DNA of 64,000 nucleotides from Oribacterium sp. (GCA_017940955.1 JAGAXP010000273.1:1-64000), one strand, 5' to 3'; shown: positions 26,479 through 35,538, counted from the first letter of the stretch. The notes: generated from the sequence alone by a model not told the origin. A program made the numbers and translations.

Positions 26479-26559
26479 GGTCCAGATCCGGAGGACATCC
26501 ATTTTAAAACGGGTCGCTGCGGCGGAAAATCTGAAACAGCCCCCTAAGCGGCTCTAGGC
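26479..26559. repeat. Half copy of the palindromic element found at 28451
   Basis: About 80 bases match the left arm of the element at 28451-28530. The stretch from ACGGGTCGCTGCGGCG to CGGCTCTAGGC is nearly identical, with one A missing in an A-run. It lies directly downstream of, and into, the end of the secreted protein gene, whose TAG stop is part of the repeat. Confidence 0.85.
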
Positions 26560-27348
26560 TCCCGGTGTCTGGTATGTAGCTATGTTACTGCTGCCGGTAG
26601 ATGGAAGTGTTCCGTTGTAACCAACGGCTGAGCTGTTAGTGGTTGCCGGTGCGGAGGATGTTGTATTCTGGGTTGTGGCAGCTTTAGTGCTTGTGTTTGC
26701 TGCCGCTGTAGTTCCCGTGGAAAGTGACTTTCCTACTTCCGGGCTTGCTGCATTGGTTACCAGATGACCTTCGCTGACTCTGTAGCTGTAGGTTCCGGTC
26801 TGTACGCCCTGAGTTCCGGATATCTTTGCTGTTACGCTGTTTCCGGGACCGACATAGGTTCCATCAGCTATTCCGGTGGAGTTTGCCAGTGTCTGATCAG
26901 AGGTCTGTATCGTAGGAAGCTGGCTGTTGGTAAGGGAGCTTGCCTTACTGTTGGAAATAACGTGATCCACAACAGTTACCATATTGGTGTTCATACCGAT
27001 ATTGGCTGCTGCGGTTGCCGCTGCATTAAGAGCAGCAGTACTTTCACTGGTGGTATTGCCTCCCCTTGCCGCTTTTGCTGCATCTGCAGCCGCATTGGCT
27101 GCCTCTATGGCTGCAGCCGTATCAGTTTTTGTCACTGCCTGTGTTGTAAGAGTAAGATTTGGAGCAGGTGTTCCGTCGGGAGCCGGCTGTCCTGCATAAA
27201 CAGTAGTCTGCACTCCGGTTGCTGTATCGGTCCAAACGGCTATGGGACCATACAAAGTATACTGCCAGTCGGAAAGACCTGTCATACTCATAGAAATTGA
27301 AAGAGCCATAACGGCAATGGCAGTGTTTCTTATTTTATTAAGCTTCAT
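26554..27348 (-). CDS. Secreted Ala/Thr/Ser-rich protein, function unknown
   Basis: 264 residues from the ATG at 27348, which has AGGAG 7 bases upstream; an upstream ATG at 27390 lacks one. A signal peptide (about residues 1-28) is followed by a short ordered part (WQYTLYGPIAVWTDTATG) and long stretches rich in Ala, Thr, Ser and Asn (for example an Ala-rich helix near residues 90-130). No known family is recognised. It ends within an interspersed repeat that provides the last codons and the stop. Upstream are a STAS protein and an ATPase-like regulator in the same direction with short gaps, so it may be their co-transcribed output. Confidence 0.7.
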   Translation of the reverse strand: MKLNKIRNTAIAVMALSISMSMTGLSDWQYTLYGPIAVWTDTATGVQTTVYAGQPAPDGTPAPNLTLTTQAVTKTDTAAAIEAANAAADAAKAARGGNTTSESTAALNAAATAAANIGMNTNMVTVVDHVISNSKASSLTNSQLPTIQTSDQTLANSTGIADGTYVGPGNSVTAKISGTQGVQTGTYSYRVSEGHLVTNAASPEVGKSLSTGTTAAANTSTKAATTQNTTSSAPATTNSSAVGYNGTLPSTGSSNIATYQTPGA

Positions 27349-27395
27349 TACTGTCTCCTGAAGTACTCTGTGATTTTTTGAGTATATCACAGGGT

Positions 27396-27695
27396 TTATT
27401 CAATGGTCAGAATGTCTGAAAAACCTGTTACATTGAATATCTCATCGATTTCCTCGGAAACATTTCTGATAACCATTTTCCCCTGCTTATTCATCTTCTT
27501 CTGAGCTGAAAGAAGAACACGAAGTCCGGCACTGGAGATATACTCAAGTGCTGCAAAGTCAAATGTAAGCTCAGTTACGTCCTGGATTTCTGCATTGATC
27601 TCCTGCTCAAGCTGAGGTGCTGTTGTTGTATCAAGGCGTCCCTCAAGTACGAGATCTAATTTGCTGTCCTCTTTTTTCTTTGTGATGTTAAACAT
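27396..27695 (-). CDS. STAS-domain anti-sigma-factor antagonist-like protein
   Basis: A 99-residue single STAS domain. It starts with the strand KLDLVLEGRLDTTTAPQLEQEI, and the conserved phospho-site region DFAALEYISSAGLRVLL puts the Ser pair at residues 54-55. Such proteins are phosphorylated by an RsbW/SpoIIAB-like kinase and control a sigma factor or another partner. The gene just upstream codes for a divergent ATPase-like protein, a plausible partner. The operon continues into a secreted protein gene. Confidence 0.9.
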   Translation of the reverse strand: MFNITKKKEDSKLDLVLEGRLDTTTAPQLEQEINAEIQDVTELTFDFAALEYISSAGLRVLLSAQKKMNKQGKMVIRNVSEEIDEIFNVTGFSDILTIE

Positions 27696-27729
27696 ACTAT
27701 TTCTTCCTTTTCTGTTTTTATAGTTTTAA

Positions 27730-28347
27730 TTATTTACATATTATAGTCAGATCAACATGATCATTCTTTACACCAACTATAACATCTTTTGCAAGACTTG
27801 CAACTATAGACTTTTCCAGTTCGTCACTGGCATCTTCCATTTCTTCTCCCTCAGAGTCCTGAATCGTACCTCTGTAGTTCTCAAGTGACCACATCATGGG
27901 GACTCCTGCTGCGGGGTACTCTCCCATGAGTCCCATGGACATAAAATCATATCCTACGCCGTACTCCTGCTGAAGCTTTGCGCTTTCATCAAAACTCAAA
28001 AGTCCGTTTTGTATGATATCGCTTATTTTTCCCATAAAGCCTTTTGCCGCTGCGTTTTCATGGCTTGTGGAAACGGAGAGCAATGCTTCCTTTTTTCCTT
28101 TGTCCATGATGGTTTCTGCCTGAAGTCTTACCCTGAATTCTCCGTTTTCTTCTTCTATCCAGAACAAGGCCTCAAAGTCTCCGGTCATGGCACGCACCAT
28201 ACCTAAGGTTTCTTCACAAACAAGTCTCAAGTGAATGGCCTTTTTGTTTTCCAGTGCTCTGCTTCTGATGTATTTATCAACTGCGTTCAATGCTTCTTCT
28301 GTACCTGCATCTCCGCCGTTGATCCTGATTTGACTCATTTTCTTCAT
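27730..28347 (-). CDS. Degenerate RsbW/HATPase-like regulator
   Basis: 205 residues from the ATG at 28347, which has AGGAG about 8 bases upstream; an earlier in-frame ATG at 28365 lies before that site. The N-terminal half (residues 5-75) has a HATPase-like start, with a helix LRLVCEETLGMVRAM at the place of the N-box but without the usual Asn, followed by a strand pair FEALFWIEEENGEFRVRLQAE. A Gly-containing loop and a C-terminal strand NDHVDLTIICK complete the fold. I infer an anti-sigma-kinase-like partner of the adjacent STAS protein; ATP binding is uncertain because key residues are missing. Confidence 0.6.
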   Translation of the reverse strand: MKKMSQIRINGGDAGTEEALNAVDKYIRSRALENKKAIHLRLVCEETLGMVRAMTGDFEALFWIEEENGEFRVRLQAETIMDKGKKEALLSVSTSHENAAAKGFMGKISDIIQNGLLSFDESAKLQQEYGVGYDFMSMGLMGEYPAAGVPMMWSLENYRGTIQDSEGEEMEDASDELEKSIVASLAKDVIVGVKNDHVDLTIICK

Positions 28348-28450
28348 GCCACGATCTCCTTTCATTCATACTTCTTCTATTTTACACCCTAAGGGGCGGG
28401 ATGTCTCAAAAATTTTTTTAACTTTATCATACAATTCGGAGGAATGGGGC

Positions 28451-28679
28451 GGTCAGAGCCGGAGGGCATCTGTTTAAAAACGGGTCGCTGCGGCGGAAAA
28501 ATCTGAAACAGCCCCCTAAGCGGCTCTAGGCCCTCGCCAATGTAGGAGGTTTTCTTGATGAAAACTCCTACTTGGCGAGGGGGCTAAGGAAAATGGAACC
28601 AAGAGCCGCTAAGGGGGCTGTTTCTGATTTTTCTCGTCCTCGCTCAACGTTTTTAAACAGATGCCCTCCGGCTCTGACC
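28451..28679. repeat. Large palindromic repetitive element (MITE-like)
   Basis: Arms of about 78 bases face each other: both ends read GGTCAGAGCCGGAGGGCATC and continue nearly identically to AGCGGCTC. A 14-base block near the middle of each arm differs. The centre holds a second inverted repeat (CCCTCGCCAA...TTGGCGAGGG) around the loop TTGATG. A half copy occurs at 26479-26559. It fills most of the 400-base gap between the regulator gene and clpB. No clear target duplication is seen. Confidence 0.88.
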
Positions 28680-28709
28680 TTACTCATCACTGACAGTACA
28701 GTTATCTTC

Positions 28710-28747
28710 AAAAAAAGACTATCGAATTTCCAGGGGAAATCCGATAG
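28710..28747 (-). terminator. Intrinsic terminator of clpB
   Basis: On the minus strand CTATCGGATTTCC pairs with GGAAATTCGATAG (one mismatch), followed by TCTTTTTTT. It lies 25 bases past the clpB stop. Confidence 0.9.
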
Positions 28748-28771
28748 CTTTTGGGGGTAGAAGTGTTTTAT

Positions 28772-31363
28772 TTAAGAGTGCTTTATTTCTGTAGAAAGTT
28801 TGCCGAGGTGCTGGTCAATTACAATGGTATCGCCTTCACGGACCTGGTCTTCGAGGATGGCGCGGGCTACCAGGGTTTCGACGTTTTTCTGGATGAAACG
28901 GCGGAGAGGACGGGCACCGAACTGTGGTTCGTAGCCGTAGTCTGCGACGTATTCCTTGGCAGAATCTGTGAGCTCGATGGAGATCTGTCTGTCTTCGAGT
29001 CTCTTGTTGATGGACTTTATCATGAGGTCTGTGATGTGGCCGATGTTGTCCTTGCTGAGAGGCTTAAACATTATGATCTCATCAAGACGGTTCAGAAACT
29101 CGGGGCGGAAGGCTCTCCGGAGTTCGTCGTTAACGTTCTTTCTGGCGGCTTCCGTGATGTTTCCGTTTGAGTCTATGCCATCGAGAAGATACTGGGCACC
29201 GAGGTTGCTTGTAAGTATGATTATGGTGTTTTTGAAGTCAACGGTCTTGCCCTGGCTGTCTGTGATACGTCCGTCATCCAGTACCTGGAGAAGGATGTTG
29301 AAGACATCGGGATGTGCCTTTTCTATCTCATCGAAAAGAACTACCGAGTAGGGCTTACGGCGAACGGCTTCAGTGAGCTGACCGCCTTCTTCATAGCCAA
29401 CGTATCCGGGAGCCGCACCGATGAGTCTGGAAACGGAATATTTCTCCATGTACTCTGACATGTCGATTCGAACCATGGCATTTTCGTCGTCAAAAAGGTT
29501 CTGGGCCAATGCTTTTGCAAGCTCTGTCTTACCTACACCTGTAGGTCCCATAAAGAGGAAGGAACCTATAGGTCTTCCCGGATCCTTTATGCCGGCCTTT
29601 GAACGCTGGATGGCTTCCACCACCTTTTCAACGGCTTCATCCTGACCTATGAGTCTCTTGTGGATCTCTTCATCAAGGTGAAGAACCTTGCTTCTCTCGG
29701 ATTCATTAAGCTTTGATACAGGGATTCCTGTCCAGCGGCTTACGATCTTTCCGATTTCTTCTTCGGTTACCGTTTCCTGAAGGAGAGCCTTGTCCTCATT
29801 GTGGACGCTGTTCTCTGCATCTGAAAGCTGTTTTTCAACCTGCGCCAGATCCTGATACTTAAGCATTGAAGCTTTTTCATAATCGCCTGTCTGCATAAGC
29901 TTTTCGATTTCTTTACGTATCTGGTCTCTCTTTTCACGAAGCTGCTGAAGGTTTCCGACGGAGTTCTTTTCGTTTTCCCACTGGGCGGATTTTGCGTCAA
30001 ACTCCTCCTGAAGCTCAGCAAGCTCCTTTTCTATCTCCTGAACTCTTTCCTTTGAAAGCTTGTCATCCTCCTTTTTAAGTGAGCTTTGTTCCATCTTAAG
30101 CTGTGTGATATGGCTCTTCATGGCAGCCATTTCTTCCGGCATGGACTCCATCTGGGTCTTTACCATGGAGCAGGCTTCATCCACAAGGTCGATGGCTTTA
30201 TCCGGAAGGAATCTGTCGGAGATATATCTGTCGGAAAGCATTGCTGCCGCCACCATAGCATTGTCCGTAATTGATACACCATGATATCTTTCATAGCTGT
30301 CCTGGATACCTCTGAGAATATAGATAGTATCCTCTACAGTCGGCTCATCTATCATTACCGGCTGGAAACGTCTCTCGAGAGCTGCATCCTTTTCAATATA
30401 TTTATGATACTCATTAAGTGTTGTGGCACCTATACAGTGGAGCTCACCTCTTGCAAGCATCGGCTTAAGAAGGTTTCCGGCATCCATGGCACCATCGGTC
30501 TTTCCGGCGCCCACAATGGTATGAAGCTCATCGATGAACATAAGTATCTGTCCGTCGGACTGCTTTACTTCATCAAGAACTGCCTTGAGCCTCTCCTCAA
30601 ACTCGCCTCTGTACTTTGCACCTGCCACAAGAGAACCCATGTTAAGGGCAAATATTTTCTTATCCTTAAGACTCTCAGGTACTTCACCGGCAGCTATCCT
30701 CTGGGCAAGACCTTCTACGACAGCGGTTTTACCTACACCGGGCTCACCGATGAGTACCGGGTTGTTCTTGGTCTTTCTGCTGAGGATACGGATAATGTTT
30801 CTGATCTCCTCATCTCTTCCGATTATGGGGTCAAGCTTCTGCTCCTTTGCGCTCTGTACCATTTCATAGCCATACTTATTTAAGGTATCATAGGTGCTCT
30901 CAGGATTATCTGTGGTTACTCTCTGATTTCCTCTTACCTCCGAAAGTGCCTTCAGGAACTTATCCTTTGTGATGTCATATTCCTTAAGGAGCTTCTTAAC
31001 CGTAGGATCCGCTTCCTTGATTATGGACAGGAAGATGTGCTCTACCGCAACATAATCATCTCCCATGGATTTCATATGGTCTTCAGCCCTTGTAAGAGCG
31101 AGGTTTGCAGCCTGTGACATATACATCTGACCGTTTCCGGATACCTTGGGAAGCTTTGAGATTTCAGCTTCAAGGGATGACTTAAAGCCATCCACGGAAA
31201 CTCCCATTCTTTTAAGAAGCTGGGCGATGAGACTCTCATCTATAGTTATAAGGCTGTACAGAAGATGTACCTGCTCCACATACTGGTTTCCATACTCTGT
31301 AATGATATCCTGACACTTATTTATGGCTTCAACTGATTTCTGTGTAAACTTGTTAATATTCAT
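28772..31363 (-). CDS. clpB: ATP-dependent disaggregase chaperone ClpB
   Basis: An 863-residue Hsp100 protein of normal ClpB length. Order: N-domain repeats (1-145), AAA-1 with Walker [10 protein letters not shown] and Walker [11 protein letters not shown], the long middle coiled-coil (about 400-530, rich in Lys/Glu) that marks ClpB rather than ClpA/ClpC, and AAA-2 with GPTGVGKTE and [11 protein letters not shown]. The C-terminal [16 protein letters not shown] is also typical. It works with DnaK to pull proteins out of aggregates. AGGAGG sits 5 bases before the ATG. A CIRCE operator overlaps its promoter, so it should be repressed by HrcA and induced by heat. Single-gene transcript with its own terminator. 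Confidence 0.97.
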   Translation of the reverse strand: MNINKFTQKSVEAINKCQDIITEYGNQYVEQVHLLYSLITIDESLIAQLLKRMGVSVDGFKSSLEAEISKLPKVSGNGQMYMSQAANLALTRAEDHMKSMGDDYVAVEHIFLSIIKEADPTVKKLLKEYDITKDKFLKALSEVRGNQRVTTDNPESTYDTLNKYGYEMVQSAKEQKLDPIIGRDEEIRNIIRILSRKTKNNPVLIGEPGVGKTAVVEGLAQRIAAGEVPESLKDKKIFALNMGSLVAGAKYRGEFEERLKAVLDEVKQSDGQILMFIDELHTIVGAGKTDGAMDAGNLLKPMLARGELHCIGATTLNEYHKYIEKDAALERRFQPVMIDEPTVEDTIYILRGIQDSYERYHGVSITDNAMVAAAMLSDRYISDRFLPDKAIDLVDEACSMVKTQMESMPEEMAAMKSHITQLKMEQSSLKKEDDKLSKERVQEIEKELAELQEEFDAKSAQWENEKNSVGNLQQLREKRDQIRKEIEKLMQTGDYEKASMLKYQDLAQVEKQLSDAENSVHNEDKALLQETVTEEEIGKIVSRWTGIPVSKLNESERSKVLHLDEEIHKRLIGQDEAVEKVVEAIQRSKAGIKDPGRPIGSFLFMGPTGVGKTELAKALAQNLFDDENAMVRIDMSEYMEKYSVSRLIGAAPGYVGYEEGGQLTEAVRRKPYSVVLFDEIEKAHPDVFNILLQVLDDGRITDSQGKTVDFKNTIIILTSNLGAQYLLDGIDSNGNITEAARKNVNDELRRAFRPEFLNRLDEIIMFKPLSKDNIGHITDLMIKSINKRLEDRQISIELTDSAKEYVADYGYEPQFGARPLRRFIQKNVETLVARAILEDQVREGDTIVIDQHLGKLSTEIKHS

Positions 31364-31530
31364 AATATCCTCCTATAAACGCTTGTTTTTCGCCGTTTAT
31401 TTCTGACATACAGATACAGATCTATCCGGCTCCTTAAATACCCTTTTCTTTGTTAATGTCTTTTACTTTGGTTCCGGTCAGGGTTCCCCGGATACAATCC
31501 GATTCTCTATGTCTCCCTTTTACAGTAATG

Positions 31531-31558
31531 ATTATATCTCGATTGTTAGCACTTTCAA
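31531..31558 (-). promoter_or_regulatory. clpB promoter
   Basis: On the minus strand TTGAAA (31553-31558), 16 bases, then a perfect TATAAT (31531-31536). The -35 lies inside the CIRCE operator, so repressor binding would block RNA polymerase. The leader to the ATG is about 160 bases and shows no other clear element. Confidence 0.8.
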
Positions 31559-31572
31559 GTGTCGAGTGCTAA
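31546..31572. promoter_or_regulatory. CIRCE operator (HrcA binding site)
   Basis: TTAGCACTT-N9-GAGTGCTAA is the inverted repeat of the CIRCE element with one mismatch to the TTAGCACTC consensus in the left arm. CIRCE is the HrcA site of heat-shock operons. The rest of this 440-base gap, 31573-31806, is AT-rich leader sequence for the pilus operon in which I see only the ACGGAGG ribosome binding site before 31807. Confidence 0.92.
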
Positions 31573-31806
31573 TTTTAGATTTTTTTTAGTAAGTTTAGAA
31601 ACTGTTTGTTTTGTGCATTTTCACCATAGATTTTACTTTTTATACATTTGCCTGCCTTTTCCGTTATTTATAAAGCATTCTTTTTCACTTTTTTGCTCCG
31701 TTTTTCAAGAACACGTAGTCTCTTTTCAGACCTTGTCACAATTTAGACTATAGGCATATCTGAATATCGGTCATATACTGAGCACACAAATTCATACGGA
31801 GGCAAC

Positions 31807-32448
31807 ATGACAGTATCTCATCTGGTTCTTCTGCAGTTCCTTTACGGTTCAGCACTCACCGATCTTTATGACCGGCGCATACCTAATACTCTTACAGGTA
31901 TGTATCTTTCACTTGGATTGTTTCTCAATTTCCAGTGTATTTCTTTTCTTCATATGACAGGTACTTTCAACCTTTCATACTCACTCAGCTTTCTTGTAAC
32001 TTTTCTGGTCTCAGTTCTGATCCTGTCCGTTCTCACCGCTATGACAAATGCAGGCGCAGGAGACGCCAAACTAATCGCTCTTATCATCTCTTGGACCGGT
32101 TTTTATGAAGGTCTTCATTTGTTACTACCCGGTCTCATCCTGGCACTTGCATTTATTCTGATCAGCAAAGCTGAAACAGTTTTCGCATCTTCTATAAGTA
32201 AAAAAGTAAACATTACCCCTAAATGCTTTTTTATGCCCACAAAGATCCCTACAGCTTTTTATCACCCCTACAAACAAAAGCTAAAGTTTCTCTTTCCGGA
32301 GCTTAAGTGCCTTCTTATAGATTTCAGGATTTTTGAAATCTGCCTGAGGCTCCCGGAAAGAGGTACTCTTCCCCTCGCGATCCCTGTTTTTCTCGGTGCA
32401 ATTCCGGGACTGATCACTACTTCACTCCGGAGTCCCTTGTGGACTTAG
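31807..32448 (+). CDS. cpaA: Prepilin peptidase CpaA/TadV (A24 family)
   Basis: A 213-residue membrane aspartic peptidase of the short A24A type that lacks the N-terminal methylase domain. Catalytic aspartates are seen in the first loop (SALTDLYDRRIPNTL) and in GAGDAKLIALI near residue 87, after two to three helices. It cleaves Flp-type prepilin leaders at the cytoplasmic side of the membrane. The ATG has ACGGAGG 4 bases upstream. It is the first gene of a Tad operon (tadZ, tadA, tadB, tadC, flp). The C-terminal 60 residues are an extra polar tail plus a helix. Confidence 0.9.
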   Translation: MTVSHLVLLQFLYGSALTDLYDRRIPNTLTGMYLSLGLFLNFQCISFLHMTGTFNLSYSLSFLVTFLVSVLILSVLTAMTNAGAGDAKLIALIISWTGFYEGLHLLLPGLILALAFILISKAETVFASSISKKVNITPKCFFMPTKIPTAFYHPYKQKLKFLFPELKCLLIDFRIFEICLRLPERGTLPLAIPVFLGAIPGLITTSLRSPLWT

Positions 32449-32455
32449 GAGTGAA
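32421..32455 (+). other. Stem-loop across the cpaA stop codon
   Basis: TTCACTCC and AGTCC pair with GGACT and GGAGTGAA around a 5-base loop, with a 2x2 internal bulge. The cpaA TAG stop lies in the 3' side. No T-run follows, so this is more likely an mRNA processing or stability element than a terminator. Confidence 0.55.
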
Positions 32456-32478
32456 CATACTAAAGATAAGGAGTTTTT

Positions 32479-33633
32479 ATGCATCATATTCTTGCTTTCT
32501 TTGATGAAGATAAAACCTACTGTGACAGGTTCAGAAAATTTGCTTCCAACCATTCCAACTGTCCGTTTACGGTTTATTCTTTCGATAATTATCAGGATCT
32601 TAGGAACTTTTCCCAGGACCATCCCATAGAATTGCTGGTTGGAAGCGAAGCCAAAAGCTACAATTCCGGAATTTCCGGAGCCAAGACCTATTCAGGATCT
32701 GCTTTTGCCTCCGTCCATGAGGGTTCGGGAGATTCTTATGACAGGAAGTATTCCTTTGAAACGGGAAGGTCCCTGGTTTCGGAACCTGACCTTTTATATC
32801 AGATACCTGCAAAATCCATCATTAAGCTTTCTGAGACACCGGTTGAATCCGGGGATGCCGATGTACATCATTCCGGCCCTGACGGAAAGTACCGGATATA
32901 TAAGTATCAGTCCGGCGAAAACATTCTTCGTGAGATCATGACCTTTTACGGACATAATACTGCGGCTTCCAAAAGGAAAGCATCAGGCAGACATTCAAAG
33001 CTCTACCTTATATACAGTCCCATCGGGCGTTCCGGAAAAACCCGTTTTGCACTTGCTCTTACCAGGGTATTGCAAAAGGATATGAAACCTCTGTATCTGA
33101 CTCTTGAGGAGGTTTCTTCTCATCATTTGGCCGATGATGAGGTTATGTGCCGTGGCACCTTGTCTGAGGCAATGTACTTTTATAAAGAGGGGAAGCTTAC
33201 GGGGGACCGACTTCAGGAGCTCATTCTTCATGATGCTCAGATGGACTCCATCCTTCCCGTAAGGACACCGGAAGACATAACCACTCTCACTCCCCAGGAA
33301 ATAGTCGGATTCATTGAACACCTGAGAACTGTTTCAGGAAGGGATGCCATCATCCTGGATACCGACAGCATTTTAAGCCGTATTGAGGGTCTGCTGCCGC
33401 TTTGCGACTGGACCTTTATGCCGGTAACAGATGACATTAAGGGAAACTCCAAGATAACAAAGCTCGAAAACTATCTCTCAAAAAACCTGGCTCCGGAAGC
33501 TCTCAGTCACATATCAAAAATCGTGGTTCCGGAAACAGATCGGGACATCTCTTATATTGATGCCCTGGAGAATCCCTCAGACCCTCTTATTAGTTTCGCA
33601 AAAGCTGTAGTACAGAATTATATATATGAATAA
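32479..33633 (+). CDS. tadZ: Tad pilus assembly protein TadZ/CpaE-like ATPase
   Basis: A 384-residue protein. Residues 1-60 look like a receiver-type domain start (HHILAFFDEDKTYCDRF), as in CpaE/TadZ. A low-complexity middle is followed by a MinD/ParA-like ATPase part with an atypical P-loop SPIGRSGKTRFALAL near residue 180, a VMCRGTLSEAMYF segment, and DAIILDTDSIL as Walker B. TadZ localises the Tad machine at the pole and recruits TadA. The gene lies 30 bases after cpaA and 3 bases before tadA. Sequence is divergent, so the family call rests on the P-loop, layout and neighbours. Confidence 0.82.
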   Translation: MHHILAFFDEDKTYCDRFRKFASNHSNCPFTVYSFDNYQDLRNFSQDHPIELLVGSEAKSYNSGISGAKTYSGSAFASVHEGSGDSYDRKYSFETGRSLVSEPDLLYQIPAKSIIKLSETPVESGDADVHHSGPDGKYRIYKYQSGENILREIMTFYGHNTAASKRKASGRHSKLYLIYSPIGRSGKTRFALALTRVLQKDMKPLYLTLEEVSSHHLADDEVMCRGTLSEAMYFYKEGKLTGDRLQELILHDAQMDSILPVRTPEDITTLTPQEIVGFIEHLRTVSGRDAIILDTDSILSRIEGLLPLCDWTFMPVTDDIKGNSKITKLENYLSKNLAPEALSHISKIVVPETDRDISYIDALENPSDPLISFAKAVVQNYIYE

Positions 33634-33635
33634 AC

Positions 33636-34811
33636 ATGAACACTTTAAATGAAATAAAAAAAGAACTAAAACAGGAGATTCTTTCGGATCTTAAAAACGA
33701 GCAGAACCTTCAGGATGAAGAGCTCTACGGAAGGATCGATGAACTGTTACTGTCACGAAATGATATAAGTCTCAAAAACAGACTCTATCTCCGTTCTGCC
33801 ATCTTTAACAGCTTCCGGCGTCTGGATGTTCTTTCAGAGCTTTTGGATGATCCGACCATAACAGAGATCATGATCAATTCCCACCGGGAAATCTTTATCG
33901 AACGTTTCGGTCATCAGGAAAAGTGGAACAGAAGCTTTGAATCCGAGGATCAGCTTGAAGAAGTCATTCAGTCCATAGTAAGTAAGGTTAACCGTACCGT
34001 TAATACTTCAACCCCCATCGTTGACGCCCGTCTTTCAGACGGCTCCAGAGTCCACGTGGTTCTCCCGCCCATAGCATTAAAGGGACCCACTCTTACCATT
34101 CGTAAATTCCCGGAGCCCATCACCATGGATAAGCTTATAAGCTATAAATCCCTGTCGGAAGAAGCTGCAGCCTTTGTTAAGGATCTTACCAGAGCCGGCT
34201 ACAACATCTTTATCTCGGGCGGTACCAACAGTGGAAAGACCACCTTCCTTAATGCCTTAAGCCAGTACATACCGTCTGAGGAAAGAGTTATCACCATCGA
34301 GGATTCCGCGGAGCTCCAGATCAGGAATGTTCATAATCTTGTTTCCATGGAAACCAGAAATGCAAATTCCGAGGGTGAAGGACAGGTCAGTATGGCTGAC
34401 CTTATAAAGGCCTCTCTCCGAATGTCTCCAAACCGTATCATCGTCGGTGAGGTCAGAGGCGGTGAGGCCCTGGATATGCTCAATGCCATGAACACGGGAC
34501 ATGACGGCTCCATAAGCACGGGTCACGCAAATTCTGCAAAAGACATGCTGAAACGTATGGAAGTCATGATACTTCAGGCTGCAGATCTGCCTCTTCCCGC
34601 CATAAGAAATATGATAGCTTCTGCCATAGATGTAGTCATTCACCTGGGCAGGACAAATGACAGGAAAAGACGTGTTTTAGAAATATCGGAGGTACTTGGA
34701 GTTGAAAACGGAGAAATCGTCCTTAACTCGCTTTATAAATTCGACGGTGAAAAGCTTCAGAAGCTTTCGGCCCTTAAACAAACAGACAAACTCATTAATA
34801 AATTACAATGA
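33636..34811 (+). CDS. tadA: Tad pilus secretion ATPase TadA/CpaF
   Basis: A 391-residue PulE/VirB11-type ATPase. The N-terminal part has LLDDPTITEIMINSHREIFIERFG; the catalytic part has Walker A SGGTNSGKTTFL, the Asp box EDSAELQI, Walker B-type PNRIIVGEVRGGEALDML and the His box TGHDGSISTGHANS. It is the cytoplasmic motor for Flp pilus extrusion. It starts two bases after the tadZ stop. All motifs are intact, so the machine upstream of the pilin gene looks functional even though the pilin is broken here. Confidence 0.95.
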   Translation: MNTLNEIKKELKQEILSDLKNEQNLQDEELYGRIDELLLSRNDISLKNRLYLRSAIFNSFRRLDVLSELLDDPTITEIMINSHREIFIERFGHQEKWNRSFESEDQLEEVIQSIVSKVNRTVNTSTPIVDARLSDGSRVHVVLPPIALKGPTLTIRKFPEPITMDKLISYKSLSEEAAAFVKDLTRAGYNIFISGGTNSGKTTFLNALSQYIPSEERVITIEDSAELQIRNVHNLVSMETRNANSEGEGQVSMADLIKASLRMSPNRIIVGEVRGGEALDMLNAMNTGHDGSISTGHANSAKDMLKRMEVMILQAADLPLPAIRNMIASAIDVVIHLGRTNDRKRRVLEISEVLGVENGEIVLNSLYKFDGEKLQKLSALKQTDKLINKLQ

Positions 34812-35535
34812 TTACAGCTTCACCATACCGGAATATCTCCGGCATGTTCTTACAGCGGTGGCAGCCGATGCACTGGTGAGCTATACATTTTACCAAAGCA
34901 GGACTGTATTTCTGGCAGCACTTCCGGTATGCCTCATTTACCCTTTTCTAATCAGAAAAGCTTTGGTGGAAAAAAGGCGCCAGCAATTGCTTGATCAGTT
35001 TAAAGAGGCCTTATCTACATTGTCCTCATTCCTTAGTGCAGGTTATTCAACGGAAAATGCCTTCAGGGTTTCGGTTCCGGAGCTTAAGCATATGTACTCC
35101 GAGGACGCTCTCATAGTGAGAGAATTTGAACATTTCACAAAGGGTATGGATCTCAACAAACCTTTGGAGGAGATGCTTTCGGATTTTGCTTACCGTTCCG
35201 GACTGGATGATGTATCCAATTTCGCAGAGATCTTCATCGCCGCGAAAAAGAACGGCGGAAACCTTGTGCAGATCATCGCACATACCTCCGGTATCATAAG
35301 GGATAAGGTTCAGATAATGGAGGATATCAAAACTCTGAATGCGTCAAAGCAGTATGAACAGAAGGTAATGAATCTCATTCCTTTCGTCATCATAATCTAT
35401 ATGAATCTTTCTTCCCCGGACTTCTTCGGGTCTCTTTACACCCAGACTCTCGGCCGCGTAACCATGACTGTATGTCTTCTTTTGTATTGTCTTGCAGTTT
35501 ATCTTGCAAACCGCATTATGGATATAGAGGTGTAA
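34696..35535 (+). CDS. tadB: Tad pilus membrane platform protein TadB (start uncertain)
   Basis: A T2SSF-domain membrane protein of up to 279 residues. Two helices near the N-terminus (about 50-90) are followed by the cytoplasmic GspF domain (FKEALSTLSSFLSAGYSTENAF ... FIAAKKNGGNLVQII) and two C-terminal helices. The start is unclear. No ATG lies near the tadA stop in this frame. A TTG at 34696 or 34702 has GGAGG just upstream but overlaps tadA by more than 100 bases, and a GTG near 34859 would cut the first helix. I list the longest form. It forms the inner-membrane platform with TadC. Confidence 0.8.
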   Translation: MELKTEKSSLTRFINSTVKSFRSFRPLNKQTNSLINYNDYSFTIPEYLRHVLTAVAADALVSYTFYQSRTVFLAALPVCLIYPFLIRKALVEKRRQQLLDQFKEALSTLSSFLSAGYSTENAFRVSVPELKHMYSEDALIVREFEHFTKGMDLNKPLEEMLSDFAYRSGLDDVSNFAEIFIAAKKNGGNLVQIIAHTSGIIRDKVQIMEDIKTLNASKQYEQKVMNLIPFVIIIYMNLSSPDFFGSLYTQTLGRVTMTVCLLLYCLAVYLANRIMDIEV

Positions 35536-35538
35536 CAA

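Noticed and set aside
26764..27300. Cys/Gly-rich 178-codon rightward frame
   Set aside because: It is the antisense image of the Ala/Thr-rich secreted protein; composition explains it.
28451..28679. Group II intron or riboswitch in place of the palindrome
   Set aside because: There are no intron domain V-like or riboswitch core sequences; the two-arm symmetry and the half copy fit a mobile repeat better.
31559..31753. 64-codon Phe-rich frame in the clpB-cpaA gap
   Set aside because: It has no ribosome binding site, starts within the CIRCE region and looks like translated AT-rich leader.
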